The notes: a model not told the origin generated them from the sequence alone. Positions 1-8,020 are shown, counted from the first letter of the stretch. The stretch is DNA of 41,097 bases from Bacteroidales bacterium (GCA_030531495.1 JAUNNJ010000014.1:1-41097), one strand, 5' to 3'. Made by a program: numbers and translations.

Positions 1-257
1 TTTTTGCCATTGCCATCGCTTCGCGATTTCCCTATCTTCGCACCAGAGTTCTTTTACGTATTGGCATCTTGGTATCGTCTTAACTTCACAGCTCCGCAGG
101 AGCGATAACTTCACTCCTTAACTCCCGCGCAGCTGTTTCACTTGAAATAAGAAAAGTGTTTCGACTTCCGATATGGACCAGAAAAGTGGAGGTTTTTGGT
201 CCAAAAGCGAAATATAAAAGGGTGTTTCAGGTGTTTCGGGTGTTCTGGGTGATTCTT
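1..257. repeat. Dispersed intergenic repeat, copy 1
   Basis: This stretch matches, with substitutions and small gaps, the reverse complement of 25552-25817. Shared blocks include the TTTTTGCCATTG start, CCAGAGTTCTTTTACGT, and CTTCCGATATGGACCA followed by TTTTTGGTCCAAAAGCGA. Its right end (222-257) is a run of four 9-base units of the type GTGTTTCAG/GTGTTTCGG. A small hairpin (GCTCC-GCA-GGAGC) lies near 93-105. No open frame here looks coding. The left edge may lie outside the window. Confidence 0.75.
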
Positions 258-443
258 GTATTTCGTACTCGGAAAATGGAACAGTATTCCTGGAAAACAA
301 AAAAACACCATCCACACATCACACGCAAAAATCTCTTTCGGCACATTTATCCCCTTGGGTCAAACAAATCATATTCATCACGATTTGATGCGGTTGCCCT
401 GCACCGACAACGCGAAATTCAATGCCGAGTGAGAAAAATTTTG
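258..443. other. Intergenic stretch without a recognised gene
   Basis: Between the repeat and the licD promoter there is no convincing coding frame. The bases near 386-402 (TGATGCGGTTGCCCTGC) resemble one arm of the hairpin at 25983-26021, so a fragment of another dispersed element may lie here. Confidence 0.4.
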
Positions 444-451
444 TATCTTTG
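444..451 (+). promoter_or_regulatory. Promoter -7 element of the LicD gene
   Basis: TATCTTTG fits the Bacteroidota -7 consensus TAnnTTTG and lies 23 bases before the ATG at 475, giving a very short leader. No clear -33 element is visible. Confidence 0.6.
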
Positions 452-474
452 CGGGCAACTGAAATGCAGAAGAT

Positions 475-1260
475 ATGGAATTGATGACATTGGAGCAAGT
501 GAAGCAGAAAGAGCATGAGATACTGAAATACATTGTTTCGGTGTGTGAATCTCATGGCCTGCGCTATTACCTGAGTTATGGCTCACTACTTGGCGCCATT
601 CGCCACAAGGGGTTTATTCCCTGGGACGACGACATCGACATTTCCATGCCTCGTGCCGACTACGAGCAGTTGCTGAAGGTAATGCTCAGCAATCCCGACA
701 GGCGCTTTGTGGCTCTCACTCCGAAGTCGAAAGGCTATCCGTATCACTACGCCAAGGTGGTGGACCTTTCCACAAAACTGATGGAGGAATCGCTCGACGA
801 TTTCGCCGGCAATGGTCTGTGGGTGGACATCTTCCCTCTTGATGGCGTGGACACTGCAGCACCTACGCTCCAGAAGAAGCTGGCGAAGTATTTCAACTCT
901 TGCCGAGCATCGGCTTCGTATAAGCAATGTCCACCAGGCAACAAGCCATGGAAGTGGAAGGCGTGCAAAATCATCGGCACCCGCACTTTTGCCCGACTGG
1001 TGACGCTGTGCAGCCGCCGCAAGGCTTTCGATGGCGCAGAATACGTGGCACACATGCCCACATCGCTTCAGTATCTTTTCCCGCGCCGCCTGTTCGACGA
1101 GGTGGCGAAAGTGGAATTCGACGGTTGCTTCTACGATGCCCCTGCTGCCTACGATGAATATCTCACCATTCTCTACGGCAACTATATGCAACTCCCACCC
1201 GAAGACCAGCGCATCACCCACTGCGTGAAGGCCATCGAGGTGGCCAAAATTAAAAAGTAA
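475..1260 (+). CDS. LicD-family phosphotransferase
   Basis: 261-aa protein of the LicD family, whose members transfer phosphocholine or related phospho-groups from a CDP-activated donor to surface glycans. Seen: the family core at residues 30-62, with YYLSYGSLLGAIRH followed by GFIPWDDDIDI; the acidic DDDID cluster (51-55) is the conserved presumed metal/substrate site. No signal peptide, so it is expected to act in the cytoplasm on a lipid-linked glycan. The ATG at 475 is chosen because it follows a -7 box by 23 bases; an in-frame ATG at 484 is an alternative. The next gene in the locus (after an inserted nuclease gene) is an acyltransferase, and 2.3 kb downstream lies a cytidylyltransferase fusion that could make the CDP donor. 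Family is secure. The transferred group (choline, ethanolamine or other) cannot be read from the sequence. Confidence 0.88.
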   Translation: MELMTLEQVKQKEHEILKYIVSVCESHGLRYYLSYGSLLGAIRHKGFIPWDDDIDISMPRADYEQLLKVMLSNPDRRFVALTPKSKGYPYHYAKVVDLSTKLMEESLDDFAGNGLWVDIFPLDGVDTAAPTLQKKLAKYFNSCRASASYKQCPPGNKPWKWKACKIIGTRTFARLVTLCSRRKAFDGAEYVAHMPTSLQYLFPRRLFDEVAKVEFDGCFYDAPAAYDEYLTILYGNYMQLPPEDQRITHCVKAIEVAKIKK

Positions 1261-1305
1261 ATTCAGCAGTATAAATATTTTTGTATACACAAAAAAGCGC
1301 TCATT

Positions 1306-2367
1306 ATGGCTATATCTTCAGAGCAAAAAAAATTGACAGCACAGAAAAATGGTCAATTACAACATGACGATTTCGAATATGTGAAACTTGTCTCACAAGT
1401 TTCGGACCTGTGGGAGAATGCAAAGAAAACAGCACTTCTTTCTGTCAACACCCAACTGCTTGAAGCAAATTGGATGACTGGCCGCTACATCGTTGAATTT
1501 GAACAAGGAGGTCATGTTAAAGCAAAGTACGGCGACAAACTATTAGCCAATTTATCCAAAGATTTAACCCGACTGAAAGGTAAAGGGTTTAGCCGATCCA
1601 ACCTCGTATATATGCGCAAGTTGTATCTCACTTTCCCAAAAAGTGAGACGCTGTCTCACCAATTAACATGGAGCCATTACTTTGAGTTGCTCAAATGCGA
1701 CGATTCCATGGAAATGCAATTCTATATGAAAGAATGTGTAAAGGAAGGGTGGACTGTCAGAGAACTGAAACGACAAATCAATTCATCACTATTTCAACGA
1801 CTTGCTTTAAGTACCGACAAAGAGGGAGTCCTTGCTCTTGCCAACCAAGGGCATCAAGTTTTTTCTCCTACAGACATCATCCATGACCCATATGTGTTGG
1901 AGTTTACAGGAATCCCACAACAAAAACGTTACAAGGAGACTGATTTAGAAAAAGCCCTTAAAACCAATATGGAACATTTTTTATTGGAATTGGGAAAGGG
2001 CTTTGCATTTATCGGTAGGCAATATGTTATTCAAGTCGGAGCCCGACGTTTTAAAGTGGATTTGGTGTTCTACCATGCTATCTTGAAATGCTATGTTTTA
2101 ATTGATTTGAAACGAGCTGAAATAAAGCATGGAGACATTGGACAGATGAATGTTTACCTCAACTATTTCAAAAACGAAGTGTGTCAACCAGATGACAACC
2201 CTCCTATTGGCATTGTGATGGGAGCAAAGAAAGATGAACTGTTGATGGAATATGCTTTACAGGGAATTGACAACAAACTTTTCGCTGCACGCTATCAACT
2301 TTATCTCCCGAATCGCGATGAATTGCAAACACAATTAAATTTGCTGTTGCAAAATAATAAAGAATAA
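1306..2367 (+). CDS. DUF1016 / YhcG-type PD-(D/E)XK nuclease, copy 1
   Basis: 353-aa protein with the two-domain plan of the DUF1016 (YhcG) family: a helical N-terminal domain (about residues 25-165, with VNTQLLEANWMTGRYIVEFEQ and KGKGFSRSNLVYMRKLY) and a C-terminal PD-(D/E)XK nuclease-like domain. Candidate catalytic residues are Asp252 in VDLVFYH and the D-L-K triad (267-269) in VLIDLKR. The family is often found next to restriction-modification genes; its biological role is poorly defined. A related gene (about half the residues identical by eye) sits at 6960-8003 in the same orientation. The codon use is visibly more AT-rich than in licD and the acyltransferase around it, which suggests insertion into a glycan locus. 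The start at 1306 (ATG) is supported by lying 45 bases after licD with no better alternative. Cytoplasmic. Function beyond 'probable nuclease' is inference. Confidence 0.85.
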   Translation: MAISSEQKKLTAQKNGQLQHDDFEYVKLVSQVSDLWENAKKTALLSVNTQLLEANWMTGRYIVEFEQGGHVKAKYGDKLLANLSKDLTRLKGKGFSRSNLVYMRKLYLTFPKSETLSHQLTWSHYFELLKCDDSMEMQFYMKECVKEGWTVRELKRQINSSLFQRLALSTDKEGVLALANQGHQVFSPTDIIHDPYVLEFTGIPQQKRYKETDLEKALKTNMEHFLLELGKGFAFIGRQYVIQVGARRFKVDLVFYHAILKCYVLIDLKRAEIKHGDIGQMNVYLNYFKNEVCQPDDNPPIGIVMGAKKDELLMEYALQGIDNKLFAARYQLYLPNRDELQTQLNLLLQNNKE

Positions 2368-2420
2368 AAGATGGCTGAAAATACATGTAATTAGACAACT
2401 TGCGTTTAAAGGCAATAAAT

Positions 2421-3440
2421 ATGGCAGAAACTTATATATCCCAACCCCGTGCCTATTGGATCGACGCAGTGCGTTCCACAGCGTGCCTGTTCGTACTTGC
2501 CACACATGTGGCGATGCCCGGCACTCCTAAAGGCATGGCAATGGACCTCTACAACCACATCACCATGGCAGGAGCAAGCATTCTGTTCTTCATGATTTCG
2601 GGTGCGCTGGTGCTCTATAAGCCGAAGCCTGCCATCCCGTTTCTGAAACAGCGCGTGAGCCGCGTGGTGCTTCCGATGGTGATTTGGACGCTGGTGTCGC
2701 TGCTTATCGACAAGTTCACCACATCGCTCACATGGGAGGCATTTTTCACTAAAGTGATGCTCATCCCGTTCACGCCCCAACAGGGCATCTACTGGTTTAT
2801 CTACGCCATTTTCGGCATCTATTTGCTCACGCCCATCATTGCCACATGGCTGCAACACACCACCAAGCGCGAACTCCAATTCTATCTTGCCGTGTGGACA
2901 TTCACGCTCACCGTCCCCTATCTGACACAAATCCACAAGGACATTCGCGGACTGATTGACTACCAGAATGGCATGGTGTATTATTTCTGGGGTTACCTCT
3001 GGGCTGCCGTCATGGGCTACTATCTTCGCAAATATGTGAATATCAAGCAATTTAAGTGGTGGCATTTCGCCATCATTATCAGCGTATTTGCTGTGCCGCT
3101 GGCGCTCCATCTATTCACAAAACTACCCATCCGCACCCTCAACCACCGACTCAGTCTGCCCACCGTGGCCATGTGCATCTGTTTTTTCGTGGTTATCAAG
3201 CACATACCGCTGAAGCGATGGGCTGAAAAAGTGCTCTACAACTTCGCCCAACACAGTTTCGGCATCTATCTGGTGCACATCTACATCATCCGCCACGCTC
3301 TCTGGCCTGTGTTCCAGAAATTGGCACTGCCCACCCCCGTGGCCATTCCTCTGCTCATAGTGAGCGGAGCCGCAGCGAGTTACCTTGCCGTGAAACTTCT
3401 GTCCTATCTGCCAAAAAGCAAATACATCGTGGGGGTGTAA
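2421..3440 (+). CDS. Acyltransferase family 3 (O-acyltransferase)
   Basis: 339-aa integral membrane protein of the acyltransferase-3 family, which uses acyl-CoA (often acetyl-CoA) to O-acylate sugars, lipids or peptidoglycan. Seen: the N-terminal signature RAYWIDAVRSTACLFVLATHV, with the family's conserved Arg and His, followed by about ten hydrophobic segments (FFMISGALVLY, PMVIWTLVSLLI, GIYWFIYAIFGIYLLTPII and others) and the late HSFGIYLVHIYIIRHA segment. I take ATG 2421 as start because it directly begins the conserved N terminus; an upstream in-frame TTG at 2400 adds seven unsupported residues. It ends in a strong terminator at 3468-3517. In context it would decorate the glycan made or exported by this locus. 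Substrate unknown. Confidence 0.85.
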   Translation: MAETYISQPRAYWIDAVRSTACLFVLATHVAMPGTPKGMAMDLYNHITMAGASILFFMISGALVLYKPKPAIPFLKQRVSRVVLPMVIWTLVSLLIDKFTTSLTWEAFFTKVMLIPFTPQQGIYWFIYAIFGIYLLTPIIATWLQHTTKRELQFYLAVWTFTLTVPYLTQIHKDIRGLIDYQNGMVYYFWGYLWAAVMGYYLRKYVNIKQFKWWHFAIIISVFAVPLALHLFTKLPIRTLNHRLSLPTVAMCICFFVVIKHIPLKRWAEKVLYNFAQHSFGIYLVHIYIIRHALWPVFQKLALPTPVAIPLLIVSGAAASYLAVKLLSYLPKSKYIVGV

Positions 3441-3467
3441 TATCGCCCCACACCCGAAGACATCACT

Positions 3468-3517
3468 GCGATTTCATCCTATTTTACCACGAAATGGATT
3501 GAAATCGCATGTTTTTT
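3468..3517 (+). terminator. Intrinsic terminator after the acyltransferase
   Basis: Stem TGCGATTTCATCC (3468-3480) pairs with GGATTGAAATCGCA (3496-3509) with a single bulged base, then a run of six T at 3512-3517. It separates licD-nuclease-acyltransferase from the next transcription unit. Confidence 0.75.
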
Positions 3518-3551
3518 CGGGCATATCCCACAATTATTGAACAAAATTCAC

Positions 3552-3559
3552 TAACTTTG
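3552..3559 (+). promoter_or_regulatory. Promoter -7 element of the cytidylyltransferase fusion
   Basis: TAACTTTG matches TAnnTTTG exactly, about 50 bases before the ATG at 3609 and just after the upstream terminator, so this begins a new transcription unit. Confidence 0.65.
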
Positions 3560-3608
3560 TTTGTTACGGACATCATTTTTTTGACTGACTTTTAAACAAC
3601 CACAATAT

Positions 3609-5429
3609 ATGCAAGCCATTATTCTTGCCGCCGGTATGGGCAAACGCCTCGGCGAATACACTAAAAACAACACCAAATGTATGGTGCCGGTGAACGGTAC
3701 GCCGCTCATCGACCGCGCACTCGACCAACTCTCTCGCCTCAACCTCACCCGCGTGGTGATTGTGGTGGGCTATGAGGGGCAAAAACTCATGGACTATCTG
3801 GGAAATGAGCACAATGGACTGAAGATTGAATACGTGAACAACCCCGTTTACGACAAGACCAACAACATCTACTCCCTGGCTCTCGCCAAAGAACAACTGC
3901 AAGCCGACGACACACTGCTGATTGAGAGCGACTTGATATTCGACGACTCGATGCTCACAAAACTCGTGGAGCATCCTTTCCCCAATCTGGCGCTGGTGGC
4001 GAAGTACGAAACTTGGATGGACGGCACGATGGTGTGCATCGACAGCGACAACAATATCGTGAATTTTGTAACGAAGGCTGCATTCAACTATCAGAATGTG
4101 GACCAATATTACAAAACGGTGAACATCTACAAATTCTCAAAGGAGTTTTCACAAACCAAATATGTGCCTTTCCTTGAGGCTTACAGCAAGGCGGTGGGCA
4201 ACAATGAATACTATGAGAATGTGCTCCGCATCATCACTTTCCTCAACAGCCAAGAGCTGAAGGCGCTGCCTATCGCCAACGAGAAGTGGTATGAAATCGA
4301 CGACAAGCAAGACCTCGACATTGCCGAGGCGCTCTTTGCCGACGAAAAGGACATTCTTCGCAAATATTACGGCCGCTTCGGTGGCTTCTGGCGTTTCCCA
4401 AAAATGCTCGACTACTGCTATCTTGTGAATCCTTATTTCAACGAGTCGCGCATCATCGACGAAATGGAGGCCAACTTCCGCACCCTCATCGCCGAATATC
4501 CTTCGGGCATGAAGGTGAACACGCTGCTGGCAAGCAAATGCTGGGGCGTGAAGGAGGAATACATTATTCCAGGCAATGGTGCTGCCGAACTCATCAAGGC
4601 GTTGATGGAGATGCTGCCCGGCACACTGGGTGTGACTCGCCCCACCTTTGAGGAATATCCTAACCGCCGCGACAAGGACAACCTGGTCACTTTCGTGCCT
4701 CAAAACCAGGATTATCGCTACAGCGCCGACGACCTGATTGAGTTCTTCGGCAAAAACCATGCCGACAACCTCATCCTCATCAACCCCGACAACCCTTCGG
4801 GCAACTTTATCCCCAAGGACGACATTCTGAAATTGGCGGCATGGTGCGAGGAAAATGGCACACGACTGATTGTGGACGAGAGTTTTGTTGACTTCAGCGT
4901 GGGTTACCAGAACAACACCCTGCTCCACGACCACATTCTCGAAGCCTATCCACACATGCTGGTGATGAAGAGCATTTCGAAAAGTTATGGCGTGCCAGGC
5001 ATCCGTCTGGGCATCCTCTGCTCTGCCGACACCGACATTATCGCTCGCATGAAAAAGGTGGTGAGCATCTGGAACATCAATTCGTTTGCCGAATTCTTCA
5101 TGCAGATTTTCACAAAATACGAAAAGGAATATCTGAAGGCTTGCGACAAGTTTATTGCCGAGCGCAACGACTTTGAGAAGCAGCTTCGCGAAATCAGTTT
5201 CTTGCGCGTAATGCCTTCACAAGCCAACTATTTCCTCTGCGAGATTCTGCCTCCATACAATGCCAATGCGCTGGTGCTGAAGATGCTCAAGCAATACAAC
5301 ATCCTCACTCGCGACTGCTCTACAAAGGGCGGATTCGACGGTAAGCAATATATGCGTATTGCCGTGCGTAGCCATGCCGACAACGCGCGACTGATTGCGG
5401 CATACAAGGATATTGAACAAGGAAAATAA
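3609..5429 (+). CDS. Cytidylyltransferase (LicC-like) fused to HisC/CobD-like PLP enzyme
   Basis: 606-aa two-domain enzyme. Residues 1-245 are a sugar-nucleotide-type nucleotidyltransferase: LAAGMGKRLGEYT (6-18) is the nucleotide-binding loop, Lys23 precedes MVPVNGTPLI, and acidic residues in LLIESDLIFDD (about 103-113) would bind metal. It most resembles LicC-type phosphocholine cytidylyltransferases. Residues about 250-606 are a fold-type I PLP enzyme of the HisC/CobD group: NPDNPSG (392-398), Asp423 in LIVDESF, the Schiff-base Lys458 in SISKSYG, and a C-terminal YMRIAVRS arginine. Inference: the PLP half makes an amino-alcohol phosphate (for example by decarboxylating phosphoserine or phosphothreonine, as CobD does) or transaminates a phospho-substrate, and the N-terminal half activates it with CTP for LicD. 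A related known arrangement is the 2-aminoethylphosphonate cytidylyltransferase PntC fused to a transaminase, but no phosphonate-forming gene is seen here. The next gene starts 10 bases after the stop. Confidence 0.88.
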   Translation: MQAIILAAGMGKRLGEYTKNNTKCMVPVNGTPLIDRALDQLSRLNLTRVVIVVGYEGQKLMDYLGNEHNGLKIEYVNNPVYDKTNNIYSLALAKEQLQADDTLLIESDLIFDDSMLTKLVEHPFPNLALVAKYETWMDGTMVCIDSDNNIVNFVTKAAFNYQNVDQYYKTVNIYKFSKEFSQTKYVPFLEAYSKAVGNNEYYENVLRIITFLNSQELKALPIANEKWYEIDDKQDLDIAEALFADEKDILRKYYGRFGGFWRFPKMLDYCYLVNPYFNESRIIDEMEANFRTLIAEYPSGMKVNTLLASKCWGVKEEYIIPGNGAAELIKALMEMLPGTLGVTRPTFEEYPNRRDKDNLVTFVPQNQDYRYSADDLIEFFGKNHADNLILINPDNPSGNFIPKDDILKLAAWCEENGTRLIVDESFVDFSVGYQNNTLLHDHILEAYPHMLVMKSISKSYGVPGIRLGILCSADTDIIARMKKVVSIWNINSFAEFFMQIFTKYEKEYLKACDKFIAERNDFEKQLREISFLRVMPSQANYFLCEILPPYNANALVLKMLKQYNILTRDCSTKGGFDGKQYMRIAVRSHADNARLIAAYKDIEQGK

Positions 5430-5439
5430 CAGAGAAGTG

Positions 5440-6438
5440 ATGACTAAAGTGTGTATTTGCGGCGGCGGGGCGCTTGGGCATGTTTGTGCCGCAGTGCTCT
5501 CATCTCAAGAGGGAGTGGAAGTGCGCATTCTCTCGGGCAAGCCCGAGCGTTGGCAACAGCGCATTGAGGCGACCGACAACGATGGACGCGTGTTCAGCGG
5601 GCACATAGCCAAAGTCTCGAGCAATCCTGCCGACGTGGTGGCGGGATGCGACATCGTGTTCCTTTGCCTCCCCGGCTTCATGATAGCCCGCACACTGGAA
5701 AACATCAAGCCTTTCGTGGGCGAAGCCGTGGTGGGCTCTATCGTGTCGAGCACAGGATTCTTCTTCGAGGCACACCGCATTTTGGGCGAAAACGCACGCC
5801 TGTTTGGCTTCCAGCGCACGCCATTCATTGCCCGCGTAAGCGAATACGGCCGCTCAGCCAATTTGCTTGGCTACAAGCCAAAGGTGTATGTGGCAGTGGA
5901 GAATGTGGCCGACCGCGAGGCTTTCCGCCAAACGGTGGAGCGTCTATGGATTACACCCACCTCTTTGCTCGACAACTTCTATCAGGCTGCGCTCACCAAC
6001 AGCAACCCGATTCTGCACACAGGCCGCCTCTACACCATGTTTTGCGGCCATGAAACCGATGTTTTCGACCACAACATTCTCTTCTACAAAGAATGGACCG
6101 ACGAAGCATCGCAGATGCTCATCGACATGGATGCAGAGTTCTTTCAGTTGCTTGACAAGATAAGTGTTGACGGCATCCCCACCCTACTCAACTATTACGA
6201 AAGCCACGACGCGGCATCACTGACGCGGAAAATCTCCAGCATAGCAGCATTCCAGACCATCCTCTCCCCAATGAAAGAAACCGACGGCGGATGGGTGGCA
6301 GACTTCAACAGTCGCTATTTCACAGAAGACTTCCCCTACGGACTCGCCTTCATCAAATCGCTATGCGACAAGCACGGCATCCCCGCCCCCCACATCACCA
6401 AAGTCCTCCAATGGGCCCTCCCCCACATCCCAAAATAA
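5440..6438 (+). CDS. NAD(P)-dependent octopine/nopaline dehydrogenase family protein
   Basis: 332-aa protein with an N-terminal Rossmann fold (VCICGGGALGHVCAAVL, GxGxxG-like, residues 4-20; second strand at VRILSG) and a C-terminal all-helical domain of the octopine-dehydrogenase type, with LTNSNPILHTGRLYT the most characteristic segment. Known members reductively condense an amino group with a 2-oxo acid to give opines. I choose ATG 5440 because the Rossmann strand begins immediately after it; an upstream TTG at 5395 would overlap the previous gene and adds nothing conserved. It starts 10 bases after the cytidylyltransferase fusion, so the two are surely co-transcribed. That pairing suggests it modifies the same amino-alcohol or supplies an opine-like substituent for the glycan, but this is inference. 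Family confident, substrate unknown. Confidence 0.82.
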   Translation: MTKVCICGGGALGHVCAAVLSSQEGVEVRILSGKPERWQQRIEATDNDGRVFSGHIAKVSSNPADVVAGCDIVFLCLPGFMIARTLENIKPFVGEAVVGSIVSSTGFFFEAHRILGENARLFGFQRTPFIARVSEYGRSANLLGYKPKVYVAVENVADREAFRQTVERLWITPTSLLDNFYQAALTNSNPILHTGRLYTMFCGHETDVFDHNILFYKEWTDEASQMLIDMDAEFFQLLDKISVDGIPTLLNYYESHDAASLTRKISSIAAFQTILSPMKETDGGWVADFNSRYFTEDFPYGLAFIKSLCDKHGIPAPHITKVLQWALPHIPK

Positions 6439-6531
6439 CAACACCATTCCAGCATTCCCAAGAAAATCCCGTTTTTAAGTAAAAACCACCACTAAAACAC
6501 CATCCATTACACATTTTTTAGTATCTTTGCG

Positions 6532-6539
6532 TAAAATGC
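6532..6539 (+). promoter_or_regulatory. Promoter -7 element upstream of the methyltransferase remnant
   Basis: TATCTTTG matches TAnnTTTG. It would start a transcript near 6546 through the truncated methyltransferase and possibly into the DUF1016 gene at 6960. The stretch 6439-6646 otherwise shows no gene; a 18-codon frame from ATG 6622 is not credible. Confidence 0.55.
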
Positions 6540-6646
6540 CGAGATATACAACATTTCGGTTAGTAATAAGAAAACAAAAAAATTATCAGATAAGTAAATT
6601 CATCATCAAACCTATTGTAAAATGAATTTACAACAACAACTATATA

Positions 6647-6778
6647 ATGACAGAGAAAGTCGAATTCTTATCCAATAGAACAAAAGTAACTTATTTAGAT
6701 TTGTTTGCTGGCGCTGGTGGCTTCAGCGAGGGATTCATGCAAGCATATACAGATGATAAGTACTATGACTTCTTGTGA
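6647..6778 (+). pseudogene. 5' fragment of a DNA (cytosine-5) methyltransferase gene
   Basis: A 43-codon frame begins with ATG and encodes, at residues 17-30, LDLFAGAGGFSEGF. This is methyltransferase motif I, the S-adenosylmethionine-binding loop that opens nearly every C5-cytosine methyltransferase. The frame then stops at TGA 6776-6778. Intact members of the family are several hundred residues long and need the later PC and ENV motifs, none of which appear in any frame before the next gene. The fragment is therefore a truncated, inactive remnant, most likely left by a deletion that removed the rest of a restriction-modification module. It keeps its own -7 promoter 108 bases upstream. Confidence 0.85.
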
Positions 6779-6793
6779 CATAACTGAGATAAT

Positions 6794-6943
6794 ATGAATA
6801 AAGAACAACTCATATCAAAATGGAAAGAATTTTGCTTTGATCTTGTTGACGCGCGCAATAAGAATCTACTTGAAACCCTTTACCAAGAAAGGCTTCAGTC
6901 TTTGAGTGGCGAGTATAGAATACGAGTTGCAGATCAATACTAA
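6794..6943 (+). CDS. Short ORF, possible remnant of a restriction gene
   Basis: ATG at 6794 opens a 49-codon frame beginning MNKEQLISKWKEFCFDLVDA and ending at TAA 6941-6943, only 15 bases after the methyltransferase stump and 16 bases before the DUF1016 start. Its opening looks like a genuine protein N terminus (charged, helical) and, from memory only, is reminiscent of N-terminal segments of restriction enzymes. It could be the truncated start of the partner endonuclease, or a chance frame. No domain can be assigned. Confidence 0.35.
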   Translation: MNKEQLISKWKEFCFDLVDARNKNLLETLYQERLQSLSGEYRIRVADQY

Positions 6944-6959
6944 ACACATTTCTTCAGTT

Positions 6960-8003
6960 ATGAACAATATTAAAATTGTCAAGGCAGACACCATACAGCA
7001 TTTGCAAGACCCTAAACTTTTGCAACTTGCAAATACTATCTCTGGCATAGTCAACAAGACCAAGCAAGGGATAGCCGCAAGTGTCAATACAGCCATAGTT
7101 GAGGCATACTGGAATATCGGAAAACATATTGTCGAGTTCGAACAACAAGGTGAGGTTAGAGCTAAGTATGGAACAGGCCTGCTAAAACAACTGGGCAAGA
7201 TTCTTCGCATCCAGATAGGGAAAGGTTTTGGGCATTCCAATCTCTATGCAATGAGAAAATTCTACGTGTACTATCCAAATTTCCAGACAGTGTCCGGAAA
7301 ATTGTCTTGGTCGCATATTTGTGAGTTGCTAAAGGTAGATGATGAGTTGGAACGCAACTTCTATGAGCGTGAATGTATCGCTGAGCATTGGTCGCTTAGA
7401 GCTCTTCGTCGCCAAATGGATAGCGGTCTGTTTATGCGTCTTGCATTGAGTAAAGAAAAGGAGGGTGTTTTAGCATTGGCACACGAGGGTGTGAATCCAT
7501 CTGACATTCAAAAACCTGAGGATGTTGTCCGTGACACTTACCTTGTGGAGTTCCTTGGCTTGCCTGTAAAGAAAAGAATCAAAGAAAGCGAATTGCAGCA
7601 ATTACTTTGCAAAAACATGAAGACGTTCCTGCTGGAACTGGGCAAGGGGTTCTTGTTTCAAGAGGAGCAGTACGGCATGACCATAAACAACCGTCATTAT
7701 CACGTTGACTTGCTGTTCTACCATCGTATTCTGCGCTGTCATGTACTGATTGATCTGAAACGAGGAGAGGTAACGCATCGTGATATTGGTCAAATGAACC
7801 TATATCTTGGCTATTTCGCTAACGAAATAATGATTGAAGGCGAGAATCCTCCAATTGGTATCATACTCAGTAGATACAAGGATGATTTGATGGTAGAGTA
7901 CGCAACTTACGGAATGGACACAAATCTGTTTGTCTCAAAATATGAATTACTTCTCCCTAATATCGAAGAACTGAGAGCGATGGTCAGAAGAATTGTAGAA
8001 TAA
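6960..8003 (+). CDS. DUF1016 / YhcG-type PD-(D/E)XK nuclease, copy 2
   Basis: 347-aa homologue of the protein at 1306-2367. The N-terminal DUF1016 domain is recognised by VNTAIVEAYWNIGKHIVEFEQ and GKGFGHSNLYAMRKFY, and the C-terminal nuclease domain by YHVDLLFYH then VLIDLKRGEV, carrying the Asp and D-L-K residues expected for a PD-(D/E)XK centre. ATG 6960 is preferred; an in-frame GTG at 6906 lies inside the preceding short ORF and adds 18 residues without counterpart in copy 1. It directly follows the methyltransferase stump, consistent with the family's frequent association with restriction-modification loci. It is clearly diverged from copy 1 (roughly half identical by eye), so the two are not a recent duplication and may have arrived separately. 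The reading frame is intact over the whole family length. Confidence 0.85.
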   Translation: MNNIKIVKADTIQHLQDPKLLQLANTISGIVNKTKQGIAASVNTAIVEAYWNIGKHIVEFEQQGEVRAKYGTGLLKQLGKILRIQIGKGFGHSNLYAMRKFYVYYPNFQTVSGKLSWSHICELLKVDDELERNFYERECIAEHWSLRALRRQMDSGLFMRLALSKEKEGVLALAHEGVNPSDIQKPEDVVRDTYLVEFLGLPVKKRIKESELQQLLCKNMKTFLLELGKGFLFQEEQYGMTINNRHYHVDLLFYHRILRCHVLIDLKRGEVTHRDIGQMNLYLGYFANEIMIEGENPPIGIILSRYKDDLMVEYATYGMDTNLFVSKYELLLPNIEELRAMVRRIVE

Positions 8004-8020
8004 CTCACAAGGTATACTCT

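Noticed and set aside
222-257. Possible CRISPR or phage attachment repeat
   Set aside because: Nine-base units without spacers, degenerate, and no integrase or cas gene nearby.
4149-4955. A 268-codon minus-strand frame inside the cytidylyltransferase fusion
   Set aside because: Antisense of a gene with complete catalytic motifs; composition is not protein-like.
3609-5429. Assignment as a phosphonate (2-aminoethylphosphonate) activation enzyme
   Set aside because: The PLP half looks HisC/CobD-like rather than the class V transaminase usual for that pathway, and no PEP mutase or phosphonopyruvate decarboxylase is in the window.
6906-6959. GTG start for DUF1016 copy 2
   Set aside because: The 18 extra residues have no counterpart in copy 1 and overlap the preceding short ORF; ATG 6960 is preferred.
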